In this document: positions 8,453-18,505 of the stretch, piece after piece
How the letters are laid out: every line of letters starts with the position of its first letter
Position numbering within the stretch: position 1 is the stretch's first letter
Source of the DNA: Lachnospiraceae bacterium
Lineage (GTDB): Bacteria > Bacillota > Clostridia > Lachnospirales > Lachnospiraceae
Direction: 5' to 3'
Assembly (NCBI GenBank): GCA_024695145.1
Contig: JAILIS010000047.1
Coordinates: 80,759 to 144,758 of the forward strand
Length of the DNA stretch: 64,000 nucleotides
Position numbers and translations under genes: made by a program
Notes under the pieces: model-generated
Told to the model about the DNA's origin: nothing
Seen by the model: the letters and a program-made list of their open reading frames with translations, nothing else
Databases searched by the model: none

Positions 8453-11221
8453 ATGAAGAAACAAAAGTTTGACGGCAGGGGAGCCGAAGAATGCAAAAGA
8501 CTTGACTGGGTGGAACTGTCTGAGACGCTAGAGGCAAAGGGCAGCGAGGAAAGTCCCATAGTGAACGAGACCATTTCCCAGATCGTTTCCGAAGACCTGA
8601 AGGTTGATACTCAGGGCCTTGACGGAGTAAGAGATGCTGTGGATTCATTCTACGCATACGACAAGAAACCTTCTGCCGCTAAAAAGGTCAAAAAGAGCGT
8701 CGCGGATAATCCCGTTGACGAGAAGATAATCATTCGCTCGGAAGAACTGAAGAAGAAACGCAGTGCGGCAAAAAGCTCTGCGGCAAAGAGTGCTACGTCA
8801 AAGAGCACATCAAAGAGCAGCGCATCAAAGAGCGGCACATCAAAGAGTACCGCAGCCAAGGCTGCATCTGCCAAGGGAAGTGTCGCCAAGAGCAAAACGG
8901 CGAAAAGATCATCCGCTCACAGATCGTCACATGTCGGCCCCGAAAGATCAAATGATTCTTTCAGACACGTAAAGGGTCTTGATAAATACAGAAAGATGGG
9001 GGTTCTTCCGACAAAGGAGGACGGGCCTTCGGATTTTCGCAAAAAATCAGCCGACTGGAAAGACGAGGAGATCAAAAAGGCCGAGGCCGTTGACAACGGT
9101 ATCATAGCTGAAGACGAGGATCTTACGTTCGGCGAGAAGCTTAAGAACATGTCAGTCACAAGCATCCTTGCATATGTTATGGCCGGAGTTCTGTTCATCA
9201 CATCGTTGATGACGACGACCGTATATGCGGATTACCGCGGAGAGCAGAGCAAAGCTATGGCGATGGCGAATCTCCCCTCTTTTGTCGATGATGTCACAAA
9301 CGTTGCCTACAACGGAGACATTGTCAATACGCAGGAGTTCGAGATGGAAGATGCCGCATCGGAGATGCCTGCAAGTGAGAACAGGATGCTCTCGCTCATA
9401 CTCACCAGCGTGGAAAAAGACCTTAAGGTCAAGCTCGTTGATGATGAGGATACGCTTGTAAAAGGCGTTAAATGGGGCATTACCGTTACGGACGACAAAG
9501 ACAAGGAAAGTACGTACGAAGATGAAGACGAAGACGGAGTGATCCATCTTACCGGAATGAATGCCGGTGATTATTCCGTAGCGATAACGGATACAGGCGG
9601 ACTTGACGGGTATCTCTATCCCACTGTCGGACAGAAGGTGAGCGTTAAGGCAAAGGTCGAATACAAGGTTATCGCAAATATCAAAGACGAGATCAAGAAA
9701 GAGAGCGAAGTAAATGCTGCCGCCGAAGATAACGGCAATAAAGCGGCAGATGTGGAAACGGGAACCGCTCTTACCGATACGGTGGAATTTGTTGAATCAT
9801 CGAGAGAGGAGAACGGCGAGACCTACGAAGAGGCAATTGTGGATCTTTCCAAGACCGAGATCATCGCTACTGTCGGCGGAAGACTTGTTGCGGCACTTAA
9901 GAACATAGCGGATGTCGCAAATACATTTACTTCCGGCACACTGGCAAACATCGGCACCGCACCCCTCGGCAGGATGGTGGCGCTCGATCCTTCGGGTGAG
10001 GAAAACGCGAACGGATCTGGAAGCGGCGAAGAGAATAAGACAGAGGTGACTGCTACACCCACACCTACTGCGACTCCTGCTCCTGCTCCGGCACAGTCGG
10101 ATCAGTCATCTTCGCAGCCCGAAGCCGCCCGGCCTCCGGAAGGGCAGCAGAACAACATCTCCATGGAAGAGATGATGCGCAGGTACGAGGAGTACAGGAA
10201 AGCAAAGGAAGCCAGGGAAAATCAGACGCCGACCCCTACCCCGACGCTGACACCGACACCGACACCGGCTCCTTCAAATATCACCGATCTTAACGCAACA
10301 CCGACGCCGGTTCCGCTCGACATACAGAACCAGACGGTCGATACGGACTCATTCAAGCCTGAAGCACAGCTTTACGATTCAGCCAAGAACGAGCTCTACG
10401 TTTATGAAGACGGAAACTACAGACTGGCCAAGTTCGCCGATTACAAGAGCGGGAACTTCTCCAAGTATTACAGAAAAGTCGTCGGGTTCATCTATACCGG
10501 ATGGCAGAATATTGATGGCAAGAACTATTATTACAACAAAGATCACCAGTTCGTTACCGGAGACCAGATCATAGGCGGAGTTTCATACAAGTTCAATTCC
10601 GATGGTTCTCTCGATAACGGTTCAGGCGTACTCGGCATAGACGTATCGAAGTATCAGCCGAGCATCAACTGGAGTTCGGTAAAGGCATCGGGTGTTGATT
10701 TTGTAATAATAAGATGCGGGTACCGCGGAGCCTCCACCGGAGCGCTGATCCAGGATCCTTACTTTACGAGCCATATAAAAGGTGCCAAGAGCGTGGGCCT
10801 CAAAGTCGGAGTATATTTCTTCTCCACTGCACTCAATGAAGCCGAGGCTGTAGAGGAAGCGAGTATGTGTGCGGCACTGTGCGGGGATTACGGTATCAAC
10901 TATCCTGTATTCCTTGATGTTGAGTCATCAAGCAGACCCGGTTACAATACATTGTCCGCAGCGGAGAGAACGGCCAATATACAGGCGTTCTGCAAGACGA
11001 TATCCTCTGCCGGATATACACCGGGACTGTATGCGAACAAGACATGGCTGACGGAGAAGATCAATACATCCTCACTGTCATGCAAGATCTGGCTGGCCCA
11101 GTACAGGGCGGAAGGTCCGACATACAACGGACGTTACGATATCTGGCAGTATACGTCAAAGGGAACGGTTGACGGCATCAGCGGAAATGTTGATATGAAC
11201 AAGAGTTTCCTGAATTACTGA
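8453..11221 (+). CDS. Single-pass membrane protein: K/S/A-rich N-terminal tail, TM, Thr-Pro spacer, cell-wall-binding-like repeat, GH25 lysozyme domain
   Basis: KSSAAKSATSKSTSKSSASKSGTSKSTAAKAASAKG tail; TM SILAYVMAGVLFITSLMTTTVYA; TPTPTLTPTPTPAP; GWQNIDGKNYYYNKDHQFVTG; GVLGIDVSKYQPSINWSSVKASGVDFVIIRCGYRG (GH25). Confidence 0.9.
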   Translation: MKKQKFDGRGAEECKRLDWVELSETLEAKGSEESPIVNETISQIVSEDLKVDTQGLDGVRDAVDSFYAYDKKPSAAKKVKKSVADNPVDEKIIIRSEELKKKRSAAKSSAAKSATSKSTSKSSASKSGTSKSTAAKAASAKGSVAKSKTAKRSSAHRSSHVGPERSNDSFRHVKGLDKYRKMGVLPTKEDGPSDFRKKSADWKDEEIKKAEAVDNGIIAEDEDLTFGEKLKNMSVTSILAYVMAGVLFITSLMTTTVYADYRGEQSKAMAMANLPSFVDDVTNVAYNGDIVNTQEFEMEDAASEMPASENRMLSLILTSVEKDLKVKLVDDEDTLVKGVKWGITVTDDKDKESTYEDEDEDGVIHLTGMNAGDYSVAITDTGGLDGYLYPTVGQKVSVKAKVEYKVIANIKDEIKKESEVNAAAEDNGNKAADVETGTALTDTVEFVESSREENGETYEEAIVDLSKTEIIATVGGRLVAALKNIADVANTFTSGTLANIGTAPLGRMVALDPSGEENANGSGSGEENKTEVTATPTPTATPAPAPAQSDQSSSQPEAARPPEGQQNNISMEEMMRRYEEYRKAKEARENQTPTPTPTLTPTPTPAPSNITDLNATPTPVPLDIQNQTVDTDSFKPEAQLYDSAKNELYVYEDGNYRLAKFADYKSGNFSKYYRKVVGFIYTGWQNIDGKNYYYNKDHQFVTGDQIIGGVSYKFNSDGSLDNGSGVLGIDVSKYQPSINWSSVKASGVDFVIIRCGYRGASTGALIQDPYFTSHIKGAKSVGLKVGVYFFSTALNEAEAVEEASMCAALCGDYGINYPVFLDVESSSRPGYNTLSAAERTANIQAFCKTISSAGYTPGLYANKTWLTEKINTSSLSCKIWLAQYRAEGPTYNGRYDIWQYTSKGTVDGISGNVDMNKSFLNY

Positions 11222-11249
11222 TATAAGAAATATATACACGGAGAGCAAA

Positions 11250-11798
11250 ATGGGAAAGATAACTGTAGAAAAAACACCTATCGACGGGCTTGTGGTCATC
11301 ACACCGAAGGTATTCGGAGACGAACGCGGCTATTTTATGGAGACATATAATATAGCGGATTTTACGGAAGCCGGCATTGACTGTACATTCGTGCAGGATA
11401 ATCAGTCCGCTTCCAAGAAAGGCGTTCTGCGCGGGCTGCATTTTCAGAAAGAACATTCCCAGGCAAAGCTTGTACGTGTATTTAACGGAGAAGTGTTTGA
11501 TGTGGCGGTCGACATGAGAAAGGGCTCAAAAACATACGGAAAGTGGTTCGGAGTCCGCCTCTCCGGCGAGAACAAAAAAATGCTCTTCATACCGGAACAC
11601 TTCGCTCATGGATTCCTTGTACTGTCCGACTATGCGGAATTCGCGTACAAGTGCACCGATCTTTATCATCCCGATGATGAGGGAGGGATCATCTACAACG
11701 ATCCCGACATAGGCATAGACTGGCCTGTGCCCTCCGGGACAGAGCTCATTTTTTCCGACAAGGATCAAAAATGGCCGAGACTTAAGGAGCTTTCATGA
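11250..11798 (+). CDS. rfbC: dTDP-4-dehydrorhamnose 3,5-epimerase
   Basis: PKVFGDERGYFMETYN...FVQDNQSASKKGVLRGLHFQ...FIPEHFAHGFLVLSDYAEFAYKCTDLYHPDDEGGI. Confidence 0.96.
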   Translation: MGKITVEKTPIDGLVVITPKVFGDERGYFMETYNIADFTEAGIDCTFVQDNQSASKKGVLRGLHFQKEHSQAKLVRVFNGEVFDVAVDMRKGSKTYGKWFGVRLSGENKKMLFIPEHFAHGFLVLSDYAEFAYKCTDLYHPDDEGGIIYNDPDIGIDWPVPSGTELIFSDKDQKWPRLKELS

Positions 11799-12778
11799 CA
11801 AAAAGAAAAACGGTCATTACCGTTGTTACGATACTTATAGTATCGCTTCTGCTGTACATTATCCTGCATCACAATCCCCTGGCGGATCCCGGCGAGGAAA
11901 TGATCAAAAAGATCATTTCCTGCATTATTCTTGCCGCAGTTTATTCCGTATTCCTGTTTAAATACGATAAGATAGTTGTTCTTCCGGTTGAGCTCTTTCA
12001 GAACCGTCAGCTCATCTGGAAGCTTGCCAAGAATGATTTCAAGACGAGGTATGCCGGGAGCTATCTCGGTATAGTCTGGGCTTTTGTACAGCCGGTCATT
12101 ACGGTCCTGCTTTACTGGTTTGTGTTCACCGTGGCGCTCCCCGCAAGGGCGGTGGAGGTAAAGGGTGATATACAGGTGCCGTATATTCTCTGGCTTATCG
12201 CCGGTATAGTGCCGTGGTTCTTCTTCTCCGAGGCACTGTCAAACGGAACCAATGCTCTTCTTGAGTACAATTATCTCGTCAAAAAGGTTGTGTTTAAGAT
12301 CAGTATCCTTCCGATAATCAAGATCATCTCGGCACTGTTTGTGCATGCCTTTTTCCTTCTCTTTACGATAGGTCTTTTTTCGTGTTACGGCATGTTCCCC
12401 GATCTTTATACGCTTCAGGTCTTTTATTACAGCGCATGCATGTTCGTGTTTGTTCTGGGACTGTGCTACATAACCTGTTCGATCATTGTCTTTTTCAGGG
12501 ATCTCGGGCAGATCATCTCGATAGCACTGCAGGTCGGCATATGGGCAACGCCCATACTGTGGAACATCAATACCCTTTCGCCGAGGCTTCGTATAGTATT
12601 TAAGATCAATCCGATGAATTATATCGTGGAAGGATACAGGGACGCTTTTATCGACAAGATATGGTTCTGGGAGAATTTCTATTCCACGGCTTATTTCTGG
12701 ATACTGACAATGTGTATGTTCGCCTTCGGAGCTATAGTGTTCAAGCGCCTGAAGGTTCATTTTGCGGATGTTTTGTAA
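11795..12778 (+). CDS. ABC-type polysaccharide export permease (Wzm-like)
   Basis: LIWKLAKNDFKTRYAGSYLGIVWAFVQPVITVLLYWFVF...LWLIAGIVPWFFFSEALSNGTNALLEYNYLVKKVVF; followed by a Wzt-like ATPase. Confidence 0.93.
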   Translation: MTKRKTVITVVTILIVSLLLYIILHHNPLADPGEEMIKKIISCIILAAVYSVFLFKYDKIVVLPVELFQNRQLIWKLAKNDFKTRYAGSYLGIVWAFVQPVITVLLYWFVFTVALPARAVEVKGDIQVPYILWLIAGIVPWFFFSEALSNGTNALLEYNYLVKKVVFKISILPIIKIISALFVHAFFLLFTIGLFSCYGMFPDLYTLQVFYYSACMFVFVLGLCYITCSIIVFFRDLGQIISIALQVGIWATPILWNINTLSPRLRIVFKINPMNYIVEGYRDAFIDKIWFWENFYSTAYFWILTMCMFAFGAIVFKRLKVHFADVL

Positions 12779-12787
12779 AGGAGAGAC

Positions 12788-14152
12788 ATGGCTGATTTTC
12801 TTGATGCCATAACACAATCAAATAACGTCAGTGAACACACGGATCATGTCAGCTCAGGCAGTATTTCGAATGAGATCGCCATAGGAGTGAGTCACATAAC
12901 GAAAGTTTACAAACTCTATGACAGAAACCGTGACAGACTGAAGGAAGCCCTCCATATAGGCAGAAATATACACTGCAGGGAGCACTATGCCCTTGATGAC
13001 GTCAGCTTTGATGTGTATAAGGGTGAGACGGTGGGGATAATCGGCACCAACGGTTCCGGCAAATCCACGATACTCAAGATCATCACCGGTGTACTTTCCC
13101 AGACGGCGGGAGAACTCAACATAAGCGGGCGGATCTCTGCCCTCCTGGAGCTCGGAGCCGGTTTTAACATGGAGTTTACGGGTATCGAGAACATATATCT
13201 GAACGGCACGATGCTCGGCTTTTCGGAAAAAGAGATAGACGAGAGGCTTGAGTCCATACTTGAATTTGCCGATATAGGCGATTTTGTGTATCAGAAGGTC
13301 AAGACGTATTCGAGCGGTATGTTCGTGCGCCTGGCGTTTGCAGTTGCGATCAACATCGATCCGGAGATACTGATCGTTGACGAGGCTCTGTCCGTCGGCG
13401 ATGTGTTCTTCCAGAACAAATGTTACAGGAAGTTCGAGGATTTTAAAAAACAGGGAAAGACGATACTCTTTGTCAGTCACGATCTCGGCAGTATAAGTAA
13501 ATACTGTGACAGGGTCATCCTGCTTGAAAAAGGACACAAGATCGGCGAAGGTGAGCCCAAAGAGATAATAGACATGTATAAGAAGGTGCTGGTCGGCCAG
13601 CTGGATTCGACGGTTGATACCGAAAAGAGCCAGAAGCTTCACACCGGTGCAATGTGGAAGGACAGCATGCAGCTGAACCCCAATGTTGACGGATACGGTA
13701 ACGGACTGGCCGAGTTCGAGGATTACTGCGCTTACGATAACAGCGGGACCATAACCAATACCATCATAAAGGGAGATGAATTCACGGTTAAGGTGAAAGT
13801 CCGCTTCTTCGGGGATGTATCGGATCCCATATTCGCGCTTTCGTTCAAGAACATGCAGGGTACCGAGATCACCGGGACGAATACGATGTTTGAGAAGATC
13901 ACTACCGGTACTCCGAAAGCCGGTGATGTATATACAGTCACATTTACCCAGAATATGTCGCTTCAGGGAGGCGAATATCTGGTCTCGCTCGGCTGTGTAG
14001 GGTATCGTAACGGTAATTTCACCGTATATCACAGACTGTACGACGTGTTTAATCTCACGGTCATCTCATCAAAGAACACCACGGGCTTTTACGATATGAA
14101 CTCCATCGTGATAGTCCGCAGCAAAGAACAGGAAAATGACGTACAAAAATAA
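12788..14152 (+). CDS. ABC-type polysaccharide export ATPase (Wzt-like) with Wzt C-terminal domain
   Basis: Walker A GTNGSGKSTILK, YSSGMFVRLAFAVAI signature, LIVDEALSVGD; ~180-aa C-terminal beta-rich domain (GLAEFEDYCAYDNSGTITNTIIKGDEFTVKVKVRF...). Confidence 0.93.
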   Translation: MADFLDAITQSNNVSEHTDHVSSGSISNEIAIGVSHITKVYKLYDRNRDRLKEALHIGRNIHCREHYALDDVSFDVYKGETVGIIGTNGSGKSTILKIITGVLSQTAGELNISGRISALLELGAGFNMEFTGIENIYLNGTMLGFSEKEIDERLESILEFADIGDFVYQKVKTYSSGMFVRLAFAVAINIDPEILIVDEALSVGDVFFQNKCYRKFEDFKKQGKTILFVSHDLGSISKYCDRVILLEKGHKIGEGEPKEIIDMYKKVLVGQLDSTVDTEKSQKLHTGAMWKDSMQLNPNVDGYGNGLAEFEDYCAYDNSGTITNTIIKGDEFTVKVKVRFFGDVSDPIFALSFKNMQGTEITGTNTMFEKITTGTPKAGDVYTVTFTQNMSLQGGEYLVSLGCVGYRNGNFTVYHRLYDVFNLTVISSKNTTGFYDMNSIVIVRSKEQENDVQK

Positions 14153-16463
14153 TGACAGGATAGGAAATGTGGTCATTGACTACACATATTACAAAGGTGA
14201 GGACCTGTACTCCGAAGGAGCCGCCGAGGACAGGCTCCTTGACTATGTCAAAAATCACACCGCGCTCGATTACGAGCATTATATCCAGGAATCCAGAACA
14301 TGGTCGGTAATGTATCACCTGTCCTATATCAGGCAGAATGTTGCCGGATGGCTGCCCATAAAACCGTCTGATGATGTGCTTGAGATAGGCAGCGGCTGCG
14401 GTGCGATCACGGGTATCCTGGCGAGGCTTGCCAATACGGTAACCGCCGTCGAGCTGTCACAGAAAAGAAGCCTTATAAATGCTTACCGCAACAGGGAATA
14501 TGACAATATCAGGATCATGGTGGGCAATTTTGAGGACGTTGAGAAAGGCCTTGCAAAGAAATATGACTATATCACGCTGATCGGAGTGCTTGAGTACGCG
14601 GCCTCTTTTATCAGCGGAAGCGAACCGTACACTTCATTTCTTAAAATGCTGTCCGGACATCTCAATCCCGGAGGAAAGATCGTAATAGCCATTGAGAACA
14701 GGCTGGGAATGAAATATTTTGCAGGTTGTAAGGAAGATCATCTCGGAACATATTTCGGCGGTATAGAAGGTTACTCTGCTTCATCGCCCGTCAGGACATT
14801 TTCAAAAGAAAGCCTGAACGATCTTCTCACAAGTGCAGATATGAAGGATCCGCTTTTCTACTATCCGTATCCCGATTATAAATTACCCCACACGATATAT
14901 TCAGATGAGAGACTCCCCGGCATGGGAGATCTCAATACGAACCAGCGCAACTACGATTCCGACAGACTCATACTGTTTGATGAGACCAAGGCGTTTGATT
15001 CCATGATAGAGGAAGGCAGGTTTCCCGAATTTGCCAATTCATTCGTAGTGATAACATCCCCGTTTTCCGGCTGGCAGGATATGATGGAAAAGATTCCGGT
15101 ATATGCCAAATACGGTAATGACAGGATGGAGGACTACAGAGTATGTACCATCATAAACAGATCGCCCGACGGAGAATTGAGTGTTTACAAGAGTGCACTT
15201 TCGACCCACGCCAATCCGCACATAGACAAATTTGCCGAGAACTGTAAAAGGCTTACGATCCAGTTTTCGGATGCGGGACTTGTTCCCGCGGAATGCAGGC
15301 TTATAAAGGGGAAGGAAAAGGGTATCGCATATGCCGGGGTGGCGTCAACTGCCCGTGACTGCGTACAGTTCGAATATGTATCGGGGACCACGCTTGAAGA
15401 CCGGCTCAATGAGCTTGAGGCCATGGGACAGTATCCCGAGATGGAATCCCTCATAATGGAGTATTGCAGACGACTCGGCAAGCTGTCGGGAATAATGGAG
15501 TTCAAGCGCTCCGTTAAGTTTGACGAAGTGTTCGGAAAGAGAGAATTCAAGAAGAAATACGTCGCGGTCAGTCCGTGCAATTTTGACATGATCTTTTCGA
15601 ATATCGTTATTGAAGATAAAGATGCCGGCAATGCCGCATGGAAAGTTCTCGATTACGAATGGGTATGGGATTTTGCCGTTCCCCTTCAGTTTGTGATATA
15701 CAGAGCCCTGTATTACCATTTTCGTGACAGGGCCGGCGACGGATTTTCGGTATATCTTTCGAGAAAGGGAATGGATGTTTACAGCCTGTGCGGCATGGAT
15801 ATAGGGGAGAGGATGCTCTTTTCCGAGATGGAGCATTCATTCCAGGTGTATATAATAGGCGGTGCGGCATCTCTTGAGGTAATGCAGGTTCTGATGCCCA
15901 CAACATCCATCAGGATCGATAATATAGTAAAGATCGGGACATATTTAAGAAATCTTGACACTCCGAGGATATATTATTCGAGGGGTACGACATTTTCTTC
16001 CGACAATCAGCTCGGGGTCATTGCGGATGTGGATGATTCGCATGTCCATGTTCATATACCCATTGAGCGTTATATCAATTCACTTCGCATCGATCCTACG
16101 GAATACCCGTGCCTTCTGCATGTTGAGGAGATCTACTTTACTCTTAACGACGGTATCAGACATGATGTGTCGGAGATCATCGTTAACGGTCACAAAGTGT
16201 CGGAGAACACGTTCATATACGATACGAATGATGCCCAGCTGATAATTGAAGGAGTATTGCAAAATGCCAATTCAGTGGACGTTAAATATCATATAACCAT
16301 GGTCGAGCAGCCCTTCTATGATGAAGTATTAAGAGTACTTACCAAAAAAGAAGAAATGCTCCTTGAAGAGAAGAAGAAGTTTTCCTACCGCCTGAAACGT
16401 AAAGCCGGCATTATAAAGGAGGATATACTGCCTGAGGGCTTTGTAAGAGCAAGGATAAAATGA
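14136..16463 (+). CDS. SAM-dependent methyltransferase fused to a kinase/APH-like domain; putative polysaccharide chain terminator
   Basis: Methyltransferase motif VLEIGSGCGAITGILARLANTVTAVE; downstream NFDMIFSNIVIEDKDAGNAAWKVLDYEW resembles the APH/kinase catalytic loop and metal-binding motif. Confidence 0.72.
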   Translation: MTYKNNDRIGNVVIDYTYYKGEDLYSEGAAEDRLLDYVKNHTALDYEHYIQESRTWSVMYHLSYIRQNVAGWLPIKPSDDVLEIGSGCGAITGILARLANTVTAVELSQKRSLINAYRNREYDNIRIMVGNFEDVEKGLAKKYDYITLIGVLEYAASFISGSEPYTSFLKMLSGHLNPGGKIVIAIENRLGMKYFAGCKEDHLGTYFGGIEGYSASSPVRTFSKESLNDLLTSADMKDPLFYYPYPDYKLPHTIYSDERLPGMGDLNTNQRNYDSDRLILFDETKAFDSMIEEGRFPEFANSFVVITSPFSGWQDMMEKIPVYAKYGNDRMEDYRVCTIINRSPDGELSVYKSALSTHANPHIDKFAENCKRLTIQFSDAGLVPAECRLIKGKEKGIAYAGVASTARDCVQFEYVSGTTLEDRLNELEAMGQYPEMESLIMEYCRRLGKLSGIMEFKRSVKFDEVFGKREFKKKYVAVSPCNFDMIFSNIVIEDKDAGNAAWKVLDYEWVWDFAVPLQFVIYRALYYHFRDRAGDGFSVYLSRKGMDVYSLCGMDIGERMLFSEMEHSFQVYIIGGAASLEVMQVLMPTTSIRIDNIVKIGTYLRNLDTPRIYYSRGTTFSSDNQLGVIADVDDSHVHVHIPIERYINSLRIDPTEYPCLLHVEEIYFTLNDGIRHDVSEIIVNGHKVSENTFIYDTNDAQLIIEGVLQNANSVDVKYHITMVEQPFYDEVLRVLTKKEEMLLEEKKKFSYRLKRKAGIIKEDILPEGFVRARIK

Positions 16464-18505
16464 AGGAAGACCAGTTACTTTCGTATAAAGAAGAATGTTT
16501 TAAACAGACAATGCCATACGGCTATGAGATGACGTTTATGGCGGACCGCTTTTATGCTCCTGCCACGGGAGAGGATGCGCCCATATACTCCGGCCGGATA
16601 ATCCTGTTTCCCGATGACAGGGAAAATGTTCTCAATTTCGAAGGTATAAATGAAGACTATGTGGTCTTTGTAAGCCGAAACGGCGTATATGAGCCGGATC
16701 TTGTAAAACGGCTTCTGGCCATGGGTGGAGGAGCGGACATAATATATCCTGACGAGGATTTTACCGAGGATATGTCTGCCGATCTTTCCGATATCAACGA
16801 AAGAGTCCGTGCACTTCGTACACCCTGGAGAAAACCGGAGTATTCTCCCGATACGATCGTATCATTTCCCTATATTGAGACATGTTTTGCAATAAGAACG
16901 GCATTCGCACGGTATGTTCCCGCGATGAAGGTTTCTCCGGAGATAGGAGACAGTGTCCGCTGCCGTGATTTTCTGCTGCGCTCACTCGAAATGGCATCAT
17001 CCGTTTCGCATGTACCGCTCATACTGTATCACAGGGATCTCAGAAGTCTGACCGGTGACCGCGATCCGGTTTCGGATTACGAGATATTTGCTGCTCTTTA
17101 CGAGCGGTATATGCGCCCCGGTTATCTTCTGTGCCGTGAGGCGGCCGAGAAAAGACGGGGTATCAACACATATCCCGAAAGCAGGAAGGATTCCCCTCTT
17201 GTTTCCATCATCATTCCGTCGAAGGACCAGCCTGACACACTGAAACAGTGCATCAGGAACATAAGGATAAATGCGGGCAACGTTCCGTATGAGATAATCG
17301 TTGTAGATAACGGCTCATCGGATGAAAACAGGGACAGGATACAGAGATTTGTCACCCAGCTTCCGAAGGGACGCGGGACCTATATTTACGAACCGATGGA
17401 ATTTAATTTCTCGGCCATGTGCAATATCGGAGCCGGAGCCGCTGCCGGAAAGTTTTTACTGTTCATGAATGATGATGTAGATGCCATTTCCGACAGCTTT
17501 CTCGACAGGATGCTCGTCTATGCCGCAAGAAGTTATGTTGGAGCTGTAGGGGCCAAGCTTCTGTTTCCGGATGATGAGAGTATTCAACACATAGGTGTAT
17601 TTGAGATCAATCGGGGACCGACCCATAAACTGGCAGGTCATTCGGACAGATCCGTACAGTATTACTGCAGGAACAGGTTCGCGTGGAACGTGCTGGCAGT
17701 GACGGGCGCAGCGCTGATGATAGAGAGGGAAAAATACTATCAAGCAGGCGGCTTTTGTGATAAAATAAAGGTCGGCTATAACGATGTTGACCTGTGCGTG
17801 AGGCTGTTTGAAAGCGGATACTACAATGTGGTCAACAACGACTGTGTCATGACGCATCATGAATCGCTTGCGCGCGGAGTTGATGCAGCAAACGATGCAA
17901 GGTCCGAAAGGCTTTTGGCTGAGAGGGAGCTTCTGTATGAACGCCATCCGTGGATGCGTGAGCATTTTGATCCGTTCTACGGACCGGGCCTGGACCGTGA
18001 TACCGTCGAGATAAAGTGCGATGTGACCCCCGAGTACCAGATCACGGATAAAAGGAACAAGGTCAAAGAACTGGCGAAGCTTCCCGGCAGAGTCTCCGAC
18101 AAGGTTAAGATGTCAATAGACAGCTGCAGCATTGAACGCAGGATATCATCCGATGCGAAGGATGCATATGTGATAGAAGGGTGGGGGATCAGCCTTGCCT
18201 GGGATAATGCATATGTTAAAAAATATGTGATCCTTATCCCGCTTGATGAAAATGAAGAAGAGAAAAAGGAATGCCTGGTAGCCGCAACCAGTCCGAAATA
18301 CAGGGAGGATGTCGGCGCAGTATTTCCGGACGCCGTAAATACCGAACTTGCCGGATTTGTGTGCCGGATACCGGCAGATGCCATCCAGCCGCACATACGA
18401 TACAGGATCGGTGTTGTGGTGCGTAAACTGACCGGATTGAAGAAATGCAGGCTGTCCCTGGGTGATATATATGAACCGCGAAGAGGAATTGTCAAAGACG
18501 AGTGA
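16460..18505 (+). CDS. Glycosyltransferase family 2 (multidomain)
   Basis: LVSIIIPSKDQPDTLKQCIRNIRINAGNVPYEIIVVDNGSSDENRDRI...FLLFMNDDVDAIS...GFCDKIKVGYNDVDLCVRLFESGY. Confidence 0.9.
   Translation: MKEDQLLSYKEECFKQTMPYGYEMTFMADRFYAPATGEDAPIYSGRIILFPDDRENVLNFEGINEDYVVFVSRNGVYEPDLVKRLLAMGGGADIIYPDEDFTEDMSADLSDINERVRALRTPWRKPEYSPDTIVSFPYIETCFAIRTAFARYVPAMKVSPEIGDSVRCRDFLLRSLEMASSVSHVPLILYHRDLRSLTGDRDPVSDYEIFAALYERYMRPGYLLCREAAEKRRGINTYPESRKDSPLVSIIIPSKDQPDTLKQCIRNIRINAGNVPYEIIVVDNGSSDENRDRIQRFVTQLPKGRGTYIYEPMEFNFSAMCNIGAGAAAGKFLLFMNDDVDAISDSFLDRMLVYAARSYVGAVGAKLLFPDDESIQHIGVFEINRGPTHKLAGHSDRSVQYYCRNRFAWNVLAVTGAALMIEREKYYQAGGFCDKIKVGYNDVDLCVRLFESGYYNVVNNDCVMTHHESLARGVDAANDARSERLLAERELLYERHPWMREHFDPFYGPGLDRDTVEIKCDVTPEYQITDKRNKVKELAKLPGRVSDKVKMSIDSCSIERRISSDAKDAYVIEGWGISLAWDNAYVKKYVILIPLDENEEEKKECLVAATSPKYREDVGAVFPDAVNTELAGFVCRIPADAIQPHIRYRIGVVVRKLTGLKKCRLSLGDIYEPRRGIVKDE

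Noticed and set aside
8763-8972. Arg/Gln/His-rich 69-aa ORF and repeat tract suspected as CRISPR-like
   Set aside because: Repeat units are 12-15 bp, in frame with the GH25 protein tail, without spacers; alternate-frame reading of a coding repeat
12854-14032. 392-aa antisense ORF on the minus strand
   Set aside because: Lies entirely opposite the clearly coding Wzt-like gene; no recognisable domain; typical shadow ORF
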